From Verrucomicrobiota bacterium (GTDB lineage Bacteria; Verrucomicrobiota; Kiritimatiellia; RFP12; UBA1067), in NCBI GenBank assembly GCA_023269675.1, contig JAHFSX010000024.1, forward strand, positions 31,581 through 95,580: a stretch of DNA of 64,000 nucleotides, read 5' to 3'. Each line of letters opens with the position of its first letter. Positions within the stretch are counted from its first letter, which is position 1. The position numbers and the translations under genes were made by a program. The notes below the pieces were generated by a model, which was given only the letters and a program-made list of their open reading frames with translations, did not search any database and was not told the DNA's origin. This document shows, one piece after another, positions 26,066-35,749 of the stretch.

Positions 26066-26758
26066 ATGATGACGGATGACGTGTACACGATCGGCAAAGA
26101 GCTGGATATGAAGCGGGAGATGAAGCGGACGCTCGAAACCCCGAAGCTGCCGGCCAACGTGATGTTGAAGGTCATGTTCCTGACCTTCGACATTCTGTAC
26201 GGCAAGGCGCGGACCCTGCCTAAGGTGATGGTTCTCGAGATCCTCGCGCGTTACCCGTACTGGGCGTGGGAACACGGCTCTTACGCGCTGCTCTCCAAGC
26301 TGCACTGCCACACGCGGCAGCCGACGCGCGAGCAGGTCGAGACGGCCTTGCGCCACATCCGGATGGGGCGGGAGGCGCAGGACAACGAGCAGTGGCATAT
26401 GCTGCTGTGGGCCGATCTCTGCCAGCAGAAGGGCATCAGGCTCTCCTGGTTCAAGCATTTGCTGCTGCCGCGCCACATGACGTTCGTCTATTTCTGCCTG
26501 ACGCGCGCCATGTACAAGCTGAACCCGGTGTGGTCCTTCAAGATGAACGCGGCCTTCGAGTCGCACGCCGAGCACGAGTACATGCTTTTCGCGCGCGAGC
26601 ATCCCGAATTCGAGACCGTGCCGGTGGACTCGGTCTGGTTCGCCTACTATCCGCGGCAGAAGACGCTGGCGGATCTCGTGCGGCGCGTGGGGCTGGACGA
26701 GCGCGACCACATGAACCACTCGCTCGACGAGGTCAAGCGGCTGCAGGGACAAGCCTAA
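26066..26758 (+). CDS. Alternative-oxidase-like diiron protein
   Basis: The 230-residue protein resembles the alternative oxidase family (PF01786), membrane-bound diiron ubiquinol oxidases. The four ligand-bearing helices can be traced: VMVLEILARYPYWAWEH (first Glu), NEQWHMLLW (ExxH, cf. NERMH), NAAFESHAEHEYMLF (third Glu) and GLDERDHMNHSLDEV (ExxH, cf. DEAHH). Helices FKHLLLPRHMTFVYFCLTRAM are hydrophobic and could be interfacial. The start at 26066 has GAGG 9 bases upstream; the open frame begins at a TTG at 26033. It has no recognisable operon partner: the next gene is convergent. An oxygen-reducing oxidase would be unexpected in a strict anaerobe, so an oxygen-scavenging role is possible. 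Confidence 0.78.
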   Translation: MMTDDVYTIGKELDMKREMKRTLETPKLPANVMLKVMFLTFDILYGKARTLPKVMVLEILARYPYWAWEHGSYALLSKLHCHTRQPTREQVETALRHIRMGREAQDNEQWHMLLWADLCQQKGIRLSWFKHLLLPRHMTFVYFCLTRAMYKLNPVWSFKMNAAFESHAEHEYMLFAREHPEFETVPVDSVWFAYYPRQKTLADLVRRVGLDERDHMNHSLDEVKRLQGQA

Positions 26759-26789
26759 AAAGGCTCCGCGGGAGCGCCCGCCCTACCGG
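26757..26789 (-). terminator. Terminator hairpin with REP-like sequence
   Basis: Read on the minus strand, GGGCGCTCCCGCGGAGCC is followed by TTTTT, ending the RmlD-like gene. The plus-strand sequence at 26762-26789 (GCTCCGCGGGAGCGCCCGCC, then CTACCGG) resembles the REP palindromes around the RAYT gene and may be a diverged copy. Confidence 0.65.
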
Positions 26790-27688
26790 ACGAGGTGCGG
26801 GGCGAGAATGGCGGGGAGCGCGGACGCGAAGGGCGTGCGCTGGCCGATGCCGAGCGACTCCAGCGCGGACGCGTCGAGATGGCAGTCCTTGGGGCGCGGG
26901 GCGCCCGCGGGCGGCGCGTTGTCGGGCACGAGCCGGGCGGGGTCGAACGGCAGCAGCGGCGCAAAGGCGAGCGCCATGCCGTACTTGGTCATGGCTTCCG
27001 CTCCGCTCCAATGGAAGACGCCGCTGAAGTCGGGATGCGCCAGCTTGTGCGCCACCATCTGCCGCAGCACCGCGGCCACGTCGCCCGTGTGCGTGGGGTA
27101 ACGCGTGGCCCAGTTCTCCATCGCGAGCCGCTCGCCGGGTCGGGCGTTCAGCATGTTTTTCGCCAGCACCGTCACGGGCGACTCGTCAAGCGCTTCGACC
27201 TCCCCGTAAAGGATCGGCACGCGCAGGACCGCATAGTCGCGGCCCGCTGCCTGGACCGCGTGTTCGCCGTCGAGCTTGCTCTGGCCGTAGGCGTTGATCG
27301 GATGCGTCGGCGAGGCGGGCGTGTAGGGCGCCCGGGTGCCGTCGAAGACGTAGTCGCTGGAGATGTAGATCAGGAACGCGCCGTGCGCGGCGGCCCACTG
27401 CGCGAGCGCGGCGGTCGCGCCCACGTTCAGGCGCTGCGTGCCGTCCGGGTCTTTCTCGCTCACGTCCGGCCGGCGCTCGGCCGCGGCGTGGATGATGACG
27501 GTCGGCGCGAGGCGGTCGAGAAAGGCGGGGATCGCTCCGGTCTGCGCGAGGTCGACGCGCTCGAGGCCGGGGCCGGTGCGGCGGAAGGCCGTGCCGGTGA
27601 CGCGCCAGGCGGGGACGGCGGCGCAGGCGCGCAGGACGGGCCGGCCGAGCAGGCCGGTCGCGCCGGTGACGAGGAGTGTGCAGTTCAT
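26783..27688 (-). CDS. RmlD/MAT2B-like NAD(P)-dependent reductase
   Basis: The 301-residue extended short-chain dehydrogenase belongs to the RmlD substrate-binding family (dTDP-4-dehydrorhamnose reductase; also the beta subunit of eukaryotic methionine adenosyltransferase). It has the nucleotide motif TGATGLLGRPV, HAAAERRPD, SSDYVFDG, the catalytic Tyr and Lys in PINAYGQSKLDGE, and RVPILYGE. The closely similar words VFDGT, PINAYGQSK and ILYGE are shared by RmlD and MAT2B-type proteins. No rhamnose genes are adjacent, so the substrate is open. The protein appears complete and cytoplasmic. Confidence 0.85.
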   Translation of the reverse strand: MNCTLLVTGATGLLGRPVLRACAAVPAWRVTGTAFRRTGPGLERVDLAQTGAIPAFLDRLAPTVIIHAAAERRPDVSEKDPDGTQRLNVGATAALAQWAAAHGAFLIYISSDYVFDGTRAPYTPASPTHPINAYGQSKLDGEHAVQAAGRDYAVLRVPILYGEVEALDESPVTVLAKNMLNARPGERLAMENWATRYPTHTGDVAAVLRQMVAHKLAHPDFSGVFHWSGAEAMTKYGMALAFAPLLPFDPARLVPDNAPPAGAPRPKDCHLDASALESLGIGQRTPFASALPAILAPHLVR

Positions 27689-27732
27689 TAGTTCGTTAGT
27701 GCGAGAGGTTCATGAGTGAATAAAGGTGGGAC

Positions 27733-28590
<858 letters not shown>

Positions 28591-28729
28591 GTCTGGCAGT
28601 ATAGTTGAACACGGGCGGGCGAGGCAAGCGACATGAGAGCGGGCTTGCAAGTTGCCGGAAAAACGGTATCGTATTAGGCCTGCTTCTGGGGGACAGAGCT
28701 TAACGTCCCTCCGCATAAGGATCTAAAAA

Positions 28730-29743
28730 ATGCAGAACATCGACTGGAATACCCTGGGTTTCAAATACATGGACACGCATTGCCACATCCGCTACGTGTG
28801 GCGCGACGGCGCGTGGGGCCCGGGCGAACTGGCGGCCGAGCCTTATCTCAATATGCACATCGCGGCCGCGTGTCTGCATTACGGGCAGGCGGCGTTCGAG
28901 GGCATGAAGGCGTTCCGCTGCAAGGACGGCAAGATCCGCGTCTTCCGCCCGCAGGTGAACGCGCAGCGCATGGCCAACACGGCGCGCCGCACCTGCATGG
29001 CGCCGGTGCCCGAGGCGATGTTCGTGGATGCGGTGTCGCGCGTGATCCGGGCGAACGACGACTTCGTGCCGCCGTACGGCACGGGCGGCTCGCTCTACAT
29101 CCGTCCCCTGCTGATCGGTTCCGGGGCGCAGATCGGCGTGGCGCCGGCGTCGGAGTACACGTTCCTCGTGCTGGTGGTGCCGGTGGGGCCCTACTACAAG
29201 GGCGGGCTGCAGCCGGTGCGTGCGGTGATCCTGGACGACTACGACCGCGCGGCGCCTCTGGGCGTGGGCAACGTGAAGGTGGCGGGGAACTATGCCGCGA
29301 GCCTCTATGCGCACGAGCAGGCCAAGCACGCGGGCTTTCCCGTGGAGCTGTATCTCGACTCCAAGGAGCACAAGTACGTCGAGGAGTTCGCGACTTCCAA
29401 TTTCATCGGCATCACCAAGGATGGCCGGTACGTGACGCCGGATTCGAGCTCGATCCTGCCGAGCGTGACCAACAACACGCTCAAGCAGATCGCGGCGGAT
29501 CTCGGGCTGACGGTCGAGGTGCGCCCCGTGCCGTTCGAGGAGCTGGCCGAATTCGCCGAGGTCGGCGCGTGCGGCACCGCGGTGGTGGTGACGCCCGTGT
29601 GCGAGATCGTGCGCGGCGACACGGTCATCAAGATCGGTTCCCAGACCGGGTGCGGCCCGGTGCTGCAGAAGCTGTACGAGACGGTGCAGGGCATCCAGTA
29701 CGGCGAGCTGCCGGACACGCACGGCTGGTGCGTCGAGGTGTAG
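28730..29743 (+). CDS. ilvE: Branched-chain amino acid aminotransferase
   Basis: This 337-residue PLP-dependent fold-IV transaminase performs the last step of Leu, Ile and Val synthesis. Motifs are HYGQAAFEGMKAFR, VFRPQVNAQRM, LYIRPLLIG, the PLP lysine in GNVKVAGNYA, EEFATSNFIGI and TPDSSSILPSVT. The sequence resembles the BCAT group with extended N terminus (about 340-360 residues). AAGGA lies 8 bases before the ATG. Upstream, TTGCAA (28645-28650) and TATCGT (28667-28672) could form a weak promoter. A YVEEFATSN...GACGTAVVVTPV segment matches the conserved cofactor-binding C-terminal part. Confidence 0.94.
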   Translation: MQNIDWNTLGFKYMDTHCHIRYVWRDGAWGPGELAAEPYLNMHIAAACLHYGQAAFEGMKAFRCKDGKIRVFRPQVNAQRMANTARRTCMAPVPEAMFVDAVSRVIRANDDFVPPYGTGGSLYIRPLLIGSGAQIGVAPASEYTFLVLVVPVGPYYKGGLQPVRAVILDDYDRAAPLGVGNVKVAGNYAASLYAHEQAKHAGFPVELYLDSKEHKYVEEFATSNFIGITKDGRYVTPDSSSILPSVTNNTLKQIAADLGLTVEVRPVPFEELAEFAEVGACGTAVVVTPVCEIVRGDTVIKIGSQTGCGPVLQKLYETVQGIQYGELPDTHGWCVEV

Positions 29744-29841
29744 GCGTGCGCTGCGGCGCGTGAGGACACTCGCCCTCCCTGTGCCGCGCGTGAACGGCAT
29801 TGGAGGGCGAGACTCTGTCGAGCCGCCGAACGTAGGTGCAA

Positions 29842-32025
29842 ATGGAAGCGGTCTGGACAGACGCGCGGCTGCATGAGGAGCTTCGCAAACATTTCGGTCA
29901 CGTGGCGTTCCGCGAGGGGCAGGCGGAGGCGGTCAAGACCGTGCTCAACGGCCGCGACGCGGTGCTGGTGATGCCCACCGGCTCGGGCAAGTCGCTCTGC
30001 TACCAGCTGACCGCCCTGCTGATGCCGGGCGTGACCGTGGTGATCTCGCCCCTGATCGCGCTGATGAAGGATCAGGTCGACGCGCTCGAGCGCAAGGGCA
30101 TCGCCGCCACGTTCCTGAACTCCTCGGTGGACGGCTCCGAGATGGCCTACCGCCTCGACGGGCTGCGCCAGGGCCGCTACAAACTCGTCTACGTGGCGCC
30201 GGAACGCTTCCGCAACCGGCGCTTCGCCGACGCGCTCGCCTCGGTGACGGTTTCGCTGCTCACCATCGATGAGGCGCACTGCATCAGCCAGTGGGGCCAC
30301 GACTTCCGGCCCGACTACCTGAACCTGAAATACGTGCTGGAGCGGCTCGGCCCCGTGCGGGTGATGGCCGTGACGGCCACGGCCACGCCGGACGTGCGCG
30401 ACGACATCATCGCGCAGCTCGGCCTGAACGCGCCGCCGCGCCTGGGCCCGGTGGTGTCGGTGACCGGCTTCGAGCGGCCCAACCTCTATCTCGCGGTGAC
30501 GCGCTGCCCCACGCACAGGCACAAGTTCGACCGGCTGGTACAGATCGTGGAGGCCTACCGCTGCGGCATCGTCTACTGCTCCACGCGCAAGATGGTCGAG
30601 CGCGTGGCCGCGCTCCTGCAGGGCGACGGCTTCAAGCCGATCATCTATCATGGCGCGATGGCCGATGGCGAGCGCACCGCGGCGCAGGAGAAGTTCATGG
30701 CGGAGGCCGCGCCGGTGGTGGTGGCGACCAACGCGTTCGGCATGGGCGTGGACCGGGGCGACCTGCGCTTCGTGGCGCACTGGGATATCCCGGGCAGCAT
30801 GGAGTCCTATTATCAGGAGGTCGGCCGCGCGGGGCGCGACGGCGCCAGCGCCTGGTGCGAGCTGCTCTTCAACTACGCCGACGTCGCGACGCAGCGCTTC
30901 TTCCTCGACGGCGCGAATCCTTCCTTCGCCGACATCCTCGCGGTCTGGCAGGCGGTGCGGCAGGCCTGCGAGGGCCAGGAGGTGACCTGCCCGGTCGAGG
31001 CGTGGGCCAAGCTCGCCAAAGTGAAAAACGACATGGAGGTCCGGTCGATCCTGGGGCTGATCGAGCGCGCCAAGCTGATCGAGCGCGAGGTGATGCCGGG
31101 GAGCCGCTCCTATACGACGCGCCTGCTGCCGAACCCCGATCCGGGACTGACGGAGCTGAAGAAGCTGGCCGCGGGCTTGGGCGAGAAGCGCGAGCGCGAC
31201 GAGCGCAAGCTCGAGACCCTTCTGCGTTTCGTGGATCAGCCCGGCTGCCGCCAAGCCTACATGCTCAACTATTTCGGCGAGGTTTCGCGCGGGCATGCCT
31301 GCGGGAACTGCGACCGCTGCCGCAGCCGGACGCCGGTCAGGCTTCAGCCGCCCGACGAGGCGCAGTGGATCATCATCCAGAAGGTCCTGAGCTGCGTGAC
31401 GCGCATGCAGGGGCGCTTCGACGCCACGCGCGTGGCGCAGGTGTTGCACGGCGACCGCGAAGAGAGCGTGCTGCGCTGCGAACTCGACAAGCTGACGACG
31501 TTCGGGCTGCTGTCCGACCTCTCGCTGGCGCAGATCCAGGCGGTGATCGACGCGCTGCGGGCCGAGGGGTGCGTGGACGTGACGTCGGATGCCCGCCGCC
31601 TGGTGGCGATGCTGCCCAAGGGGCGGCAGGTGATGGTGCGTAAGTACGAAGGTTTTATGCTCGCGTGGCCCAATGGAAAAGGAAGAGTTAGGAGTGAGGA
31701 GTTGGGAGTTGGGAGGCAGGCGGGGATTGAGAGGATCAAGCCATCCAAACGCCACGAACTCCATGAGCCGCCACGATTGAAAGGCGGGGCGGGCGGGGCC
31801 GTTTCGGCGCAGGCGCTGGCGGCGCGCCTCAACCAGTGGGTGCAGCAGACGGCGGCGGCCCAGAAGGTGGAGACCTTCCTCATCCTCAACCGCCAGACGG
31901 TCGAGGCGATCGCCGCGGCCCGTCCGGCGACCTTTGAGGAACTGCAGGCGGTCAAAGGCATGGGGCCGGTCAAGGTGCAGCGTTTCGGGCGGATGATCCT
32001 GGATTTGCTGTCCGGCGACGCCTGA
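29842..32025 (+). CDS. recQ: RecQ family ATP-dependent DNA helicase
   Basis: This 3'-5' DNA helicase acts in recombination and fork repair. The 727-residue protein contains motif 0 FREGQAEAV, motif I MPTGSGKS, motif II DEAHCISQWGHDFR, motif III AVTATATP, motifs V-VI ATNAFGMGVD and YYQEVGRAGRDG. A zinc-binding segment follows (CRQAYMLNYFGE with HACGNCDRC), then a winged-helix domain and a C-terminal HRDC domain (FLILNRQTVEAIAAARPAT). Between winged helix and HRDC lies a roughly 40-residue linker encoded in part by a GGAGTTA-family repeat (31683-31716). Start choice between GTG 29836 and ATG 29842 is uncertain; both follow a weak AGGTG. Confidence 0.93.
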   Translation: MEAVWTDARLHEELRKHFGHVAFREGQAEAVKTVLNGRDAVLVMPTGSGKSLCYQLTALLMPGVTVVISPLIALMKDQVDALERKGIAATFLNSSVDGSEMAYRLDGLRQGRYKLVYVAPERFRNRRFADALASVTVSLLTIDEAHCISQWGHDFRPDYLNLKYVLERLGPVRVMAVTATATPDVRDDIIAQLGLNAPPRLGPVVSVTGFERPNLYLAVTRCPTHRHKFDRLVQIVEAYRCGIVYCSTRKMVERVAALLQGDGFKPIIYHGAMADGERTAAQEKFMAEAAPVVVATNAFGMGVDRGDLRFVAHWDIPGSMESYYQEVGRAGRDGASAWCELLFNYADVATQRFFLDGANPSFADILAVWQAVRQACEGQEVTCPVEAWAKLAKVKNDMEVRSILGLIERAKLIEREVMPGSRSYTTRLLPNPDPGLTELKKLAAGLGEKRERDERKLETLLRFVDQPGCRQAYMLNYFGEVSRGHACGNCDRCRSRTPVRLQPPDEAQWIIIQKVLSCVTRMQGRFDATRVAQVLHGDREESVLRCELDKLTTFGLLSDLSLAQIQAVIDALRAEGCVDVTSDARRLVAMLPKGRQVMVRKYEGFMLAWPNGKGRVRSEELGVGRQAGIERIKPSKRHELHEPPRLKGGAGGAVSAQALAARLNQWVQQTAAAQKVETFLILNRQTVEAIAAARPATFEELQAVKGMGPVKVQRFGRMILDLLSGDA
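31683..31716. repeat. GGAGTTA-family tract inside recQ
   Basis: AGAGTTAGGAGTGAGGAGTT and its continuation GGGAGTTGGGAG lie in frame inside recQ and encode part of a linker (VRSEELGVG) between its winged-helix and HRDC domains. The tract resembles those at 4817, 6970, 10529 and 11857. Confidence 0.7.
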
Positions 32026-32062
32026 ACTCACACCTGTCACCTGTGAGGGAACAATAATCTGA

Positions 32063-32091
32063 TTGAATGGCCGTTTGCTTTGTAGCATACT
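32063..32091 (+). promoter_or_regulatory. Sigma-70-type promoter of the surface-repeat gene
   Basis: TTGAAT (32063-32068) and CATACT (32086-32091) are spaced 17 bases, about 110 bases before the ATG at 32201. It probably drives the envelope cluster that follows recQ. Confidence 0.65.
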
Positions 32092-32200
32092 GATCACGAT
32101 CAAAAGCGCTGTTTATGCAAACAGCTTGCGTGGACCTGGAATACTCAGTGTTTATCGTGCTTCCGTTGGCGGTGGGTTTAACCTAAAAAAGGAGTCTCGT

Positions 32201-32743
32201 ATGAAGAAGTCGGCTATGCGTTTCGTGTTTTTGGCGGCTCTGCTGAGCGTCGGCCTGGCGGGGCCCGCGTCGGCACAGGATCGGTCATATACGCCGTTCA
32301 TGTTGAGCTTCGTGACGCCGTTCCAGGTGCCGTTCCGTGATTTTGACGTGGGCGGGTTGCGGATCAGCGCCATCTATGGCGAGTGTCACGACTTTGACGG
32401 CCTGGACCTGGGCTTCGTGGGGCGCACCACGGGCCATGCCAACGGGCTGCAGTCCTGTGCGGTCAACATTGTGGACGGCGACGGCTTGGGTCTCCAGGCC
32501 AACTGGATCGTCGGGTTCGTCAAGGGCGAATATAAAGGGTTCCAGGTCGGCGGTGTCAACTACGCGGAGAAGATGCAGGGCTGCCAGATCGGTCTGCTGT
32601 ACAATGGCGCGGAGCACATCGAGGGTTGCCAAATCGGGCTGATCAACACCACGCGCACCATGATCGGGTTTCAGCTCGGTCTGATCAACGTGATCCAGGA
32701 CAACGATGTGCCGTTCCTGCCGATCATCAACTGTTACTTCTAA
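32201..32743 (+). CDS. Secreted LA_2272-type surface repeat protein
   Basis: The 180-residue exported protein has a signal peptide (residues 1-25, cleavage after ASA). The mature part has repeats of about 15-20 residues of the form GxQxGxxN: GLQSCAVNIVDG, GLQANWIVG, GFQVGGVNY, GCQIGLLYN, GCQIGLINT, GFQLGLINV. This pattern characterises LA_2272/LA_2273-family surface-repeat proteins and probably forms a small beta-structure at the cell envelope. AAGGAG lies 8 bases before the ATG at 32201. It is first in a run of envelope genes up to 36923. Confidence 0.8.
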   Translation: MKKSAMRFVFLAALLSVGLAGPASAQDRSYTPFMLSFVTPFQVPFRDFDVGGLRISAIYGECHDFDGLDLGFVGRTTGHANGLQSCAVNIVDGDGLGLQANWIVGFVKGEYKGFQVGGVNYAEKMQGCQIGLLYNGAEHIEGCQIGLINTTRTMIGFQLGLINVIQDNDVPFLPIINCYF

Positions 32744-32771
32744 GAAGCCGGTTCACCCAAGGAGAGAAATC

Positions 32772-34046
32772 ATGAACACGAATCGTTTGTCGTTGGCCGG
32801 CCGCTGGGCGGCGGGTCTGATGGTGCTGGCGGTTTGCCGGCTGAGCGCGCAGGTGGTTTCCGAGGCGGAGAAGCTCGATCCGCAGTCCTCGGCCGAACTC
32901 CAGGCTTTCAAGGCCAAGGTGCAGGCCGCGAACCCCGGCATGGATGTGGTCTCGGTGGAGGCCGACCTCGTGAAGCGCGCGGTGCTGGCGCCGCGCCCGC
33001 AGCCGCAGAACCCGAAGATCGCGATCTTCGTCAAGAACCAGACCAAGACGCCGGGCATGGACGACGAGGTCGACGGCGTGCGCGACCGCATCTCGGCCGA
33101 GCTGGCCGGAGCGGGGCTGATCGTGCTGGACAAGACCGAGATCGCGGACGGGTTCAACCGTTTCAAGGTCACCACGGCCGAGGAGCGGGCCGGGCTGGTC
33201 GAGGGGATCTTCACGGGCGGCTCGACGGTGCGCGTGGCGCAGATGCTGGGCTGCGACTACATCATGCTGGTCTCGATCGTCGGCGCGAGCAACCTGGCAC
33301 GTAACGCCGGCGACAAGCCGGTCACGATCTTCACGCTGCGCATGACCTCCAAGGTCAACGAGGCGGCGCAGGGCTCGTCGGTGTACGGTTCGAACTGGAG
33401 CAACAAGCTGCCGGTTCCCGGCCAGTACACGGTCGGCGCGGATGCGATGAATTACTACAACGACCTCATCGACCAATGGGCGAAAGCGACAGGCGAAGAG
33501 ATCGCGGGCAAGGTCCAGACGTGGCGGCGCGCGGCTCCGGCGGATGCGAACCTCGTCGACTTCAGCGTCGCGACCACCGTGGACGAGTTGATCCAGGGGC
33601 TGGAGTCGGGCGTGCGCGCGCCGAACGAGCTGCTGGACGAGATGCGCCGGCTGGTCGGCGGCGTCACGGTTGAGATCGACGGCGCCACGGTCGGCTCCTC
33701 GCCCGGGACGTTCAAAGCCGCTCCCGGCCTGCACCAGCTGCGGATCACGCGGCAGTGGATGAAGCCGTGGCAGCAGACTGTCAACATCCAGCCCGGCGCG
33801 ACCTTCCGCGTGGCGCTGGAGCTTTCCGACGCGGGCCTGCAGCGCTATACGACGCAGGAAGGATTCCGCGCCGCGGCGGCGGTCGCTTACGCGGAAGCCG
33901 CGATGCGCAAGGGCATCAAGGTCAACTTCGACACGGCGGCGTGGCGGGACGTTTCGGTCGGCAACAAGGGCAACGAGATCAATCTCGAGAAAAAAGAACT
34001 TCATCAGAGCGGCACGGTCAATCAGGCGGTGACAACGCCGAAGTAG
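32772..34046 (+). CDS. Secreted CsgG/LpoB-like protein with PEGA domain
   Basis: The 424-residue protein has a signal peptide (about residues 1-26). Residues 80-230 resemble a CsgG/LpoB-type nucleotide-fold domain (PKIAIFVKNQT, VRDRISAELAGAGLIVLD, RVAQMLGCDYIMLVSIVG). A PEGA domain follows at about 300-350 (GVTVEIDGATVGSSPGTFKA, PGLHQLRITRQWMKPWQQTV), which often binds cell-wall material. The C-terminal 70 residues are unassigned. It is followed by COG3014, YcfL-like and LpoB-like lipoproteins, suggesting a shared role in envelope or peptidoglycan-synthesis control. The start at 32772 has GGAGAG 6 bases upstream. Confidence 0.72.
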   Translation: MNTNRLSLAGRWAAGLMVLAVCRLSAQVVSEAEKLDPQSSAELQAFKAKVQAANPGMDVVSVEADLVKRAVLAPRPQPQNPKIAIFVKNQTKTPGMDDEVDGVRDRISAELAGAGLIVLDKTEIADGFNRFKVTTAEERAGLVEGIFTGGSTVRVAQMLGCDYIMLVSIVGASNLARNAGDKPVTIFTLRMTSKVNEAAQGSSVYGSNWSNKLPVPGQYTVGADAMNYYNDLIDQWAKATGEEIAGKVQTWRRAAPADANLVDFSVATTVDELIQGLESGVRAPNELLDEMRRLVGGVTVEIDGATVGSSPGTFKAAPGLHQLRITRQWMKPWQQTVNIQPGATFRVALELSDAGLQRYTTQEGFRAAAAVAYAEAAMRKGIKVNFDTAAWRDVSVGNKGNEINLEKKELHQSGTVNQAVTTPK

Positions 34047-34073
34047 GCGGGTTTAAGAGCGAGGGCATTCGCG

Positions 34074-34098
34074 AAGCGCGCGGGTGCCCCCGCTTTTG
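34074..34098 (+). terminator. Possible terminator or attenuator before the COG3014 gene
   Basis: GCGCGCGGGTGCCCCCGC is followed by TTTTGTTT. The stem is short (GCGGG/CCCGC core) and the run of T is interrupted. It lies 19 bases before the next start codon, so partial termination is possible. Confidence 0.4.
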
Positions 34099-34116
34099 TT
34101 TATCTGGAGAAACGGT

Positions 34117-35652
34117 ATGACGGAAGAAAGTCGCGTGCGACTTCGCGCCTTGTTTGCTTTTTGTGCGTGCCTTGGACTGGCGGCTGCCACCGGATGCGTG
34201 TCGACCAACGTCAAGGTCGACCGTGCCCTGAGCAGCCTGCGCGCAGGAGACGACCCGACGGCGCTGGCCTGGTCCGAAAAGCTCAAGCACAGCTATTACA
34301 GCAAGCAGCTCGGCTATCTGGAGACCGGGCGCGTGCGCATGCTGTCCGGCGACTTCCTCGGCAGCTCCACGAACTTCGCGGTGGTGATCGATCAAATCAT
34401 CGAGAAGACCGAGAACGGTCCGGCGCTCAAGCTGGGCGGCGTGGGCGCCAACATCATGGCCGGCACAATCACCGACGACCGCACCCGCGACTACGTTGTG
34501 CCCGCGTATGAGTTCATCCAGTCGCTGCACTATCAGATGCTGAACGATCTCTTCCTCGGCGACCTCGAGGCCGCGGGGGTCGAGGCGCGGCGGGCGGTTT
34601 TCGCGCAGGACGCGATCGCGGACAAGTACGGCAAAGAGGTGCAGGACGCCCGGGTCGACGCCGCCCAGTCCCCGCACGCCGCCATGGTCGGGCAGGTCGA
34701 CGCCAATATGCAAAGCATGGCGCCGGTGCTCGAGATGACGCGCAGCTCGTTTGAGAACGGGTTGGCCTGGTACTTGTGCGGCGTGCTGTTCGAACAGCAG
34801 AACGACATCAGCAACGCGGCGCTCTCGTACCGCAAGGCGTGGGAGCTGGTGCCCGGCAATCCGTATGTGCAGAGGGATTTCCTGCGGCTGATCCGCACGC
34901 AGGACGCGGAGATGTTCAAGGGGCTGGTGACCCAGGCGGGGATTGACCCGAAAACGCTGATGCGCAACAGGACCGAGGTGATCCTGATGGTCGAGGAGTC
35001 CTTTATCTCGCAGCGCCAGTCGATGAAAATCCCGTTGCCGATTCCGGGGGTAAACACGCTGACGTCGGTCGATTTCCCGTTCTATCAGGACCCCGCGTAT
35101 TCGCCGATGGCGCTGGAGCTGCGCGAGAGGGACCAGTCTCGCGGGTTGAGCGCTCTGTCGCTTTCCGTGCAGTCGCTCGCCTACCGCGACCTGAAAGAGA
35201 AGATTCCCGGCATCGTGATCCGCAATGTGACGCGCGCGGCCACCCGCATCGCGGGGCAGGCGGTGGCGAATCAGAGCGGCGACGCCCTGAAGTACAGCGT
35301 CATGGCCTTCAACGCGGTTTCGGCGGTAATCAACAAGGCGGATACGCGCGCGTGGTATACGCTTCCGATGTCCTCGCAGCTTTACCGGGCCGGCGTCGAG
35401 CCGGGCGAACACCTGTTTGAACTGCGCAACCAGGTGACGGGCTTCGTCACGCGCTTCCCTGTCAAGGTGGCGGAAGGCGAAACGCGGATCATCTGGGTCG
35501 CGGACATCGGCGGCAACGCGCGCATCGCGACGGCCTCCCTGAACGGCAAGGGTGGGCCGACCACCTACCAGGTGTGCAACAGCATGCTGGCCGGTTATCC
35601 GGCGGTGATGCGGCCGGGCGGGCCGAAGACCCTGTACAAGGCAGAGAAATAA
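34117..35652 (+). CDS. COG3014-family lipoprotein
   Basis: The 511-residue protein has a lipoprotein signal peptide (lipobox AATGC near residue 26). The mature part is helical with TPR-like content (SSFENGLAWYLCGVLFEQQ, ISNAALSYRKAWELVPGNPYV) and matches COG3014 proteins, which are encoded beside YcfL and LpoB in many bacteria. The phrase PSYVIPLYEYxxxHxYxxLN of the family corresponds to VVPAYEFIQSLHYQMLNDL here. The C-terminal beta-rich domain includes YTLPMSSQLYRAGVEPGEH. It is probably attached to the outer or inner membrane, working with LpoB. An in-frame upstream ATG would move the signal peptide inward and is rejected. Confidence 0.8.
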   Translation: MTEESRVRLRALFAFCACLGLAAATGCVSTNVKVDRALSSLRAGDDPTALAWSEKLKHSYYSKQLGYLETGRVRMLSGDFLGSSTNFAVVIDQIIEKTENGPALKLGGVGANIMAGTITDDRTRDYVVPAYEFIQSLHYQMLNDLFLGDLEAAGVEARRAVFAQDAIADKYGKEVQDARVDAAQSPHAAMVGQVDANMQSMAPVLEMTRSSFENGLAWYLCGVLFEQQNDISNAALSYRKAWELVPGNPYVQRDFLRLIRTQDAEMFKGLVTQAGIDPKTLMRNRTEVILMVEESFISQRQSMKIPLPIPGVNTLTSVDFPFYQDPAYSPMALELRERDQSRGLSALSLSVQSLAYRDLKEKIPGIVIRNVTRAATRIAGQAVANQSGDALKYSVMAFNAVSAVINKADTRAWYTLPMSSQLYRAGVEPGEHLFELRNQVTGFVTRFPVKVAEGETRIIWVADIGGNARIATASLNGKGGPTTYQVCNSMLAGYPAVMRPGGPKTLYKAEK

Positions 35653-35749
35653 TCGCTCCGATAGGGCCGGGCGCGTTCACCGAACACGCCACGGACGCCT
35701 CGGAGAAGCGTCCCCTCCCGGTCGGGATGGGGTCGAAAGGAGAAAGAGC

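Noticed and set aside
29305..32103. Long minus-strand open frame opposite ilvE and recQ
   Set aside because: Both plus-strand genes have full catalytic motifs, while this frame is His/Arg/Leu-rich with no domain.
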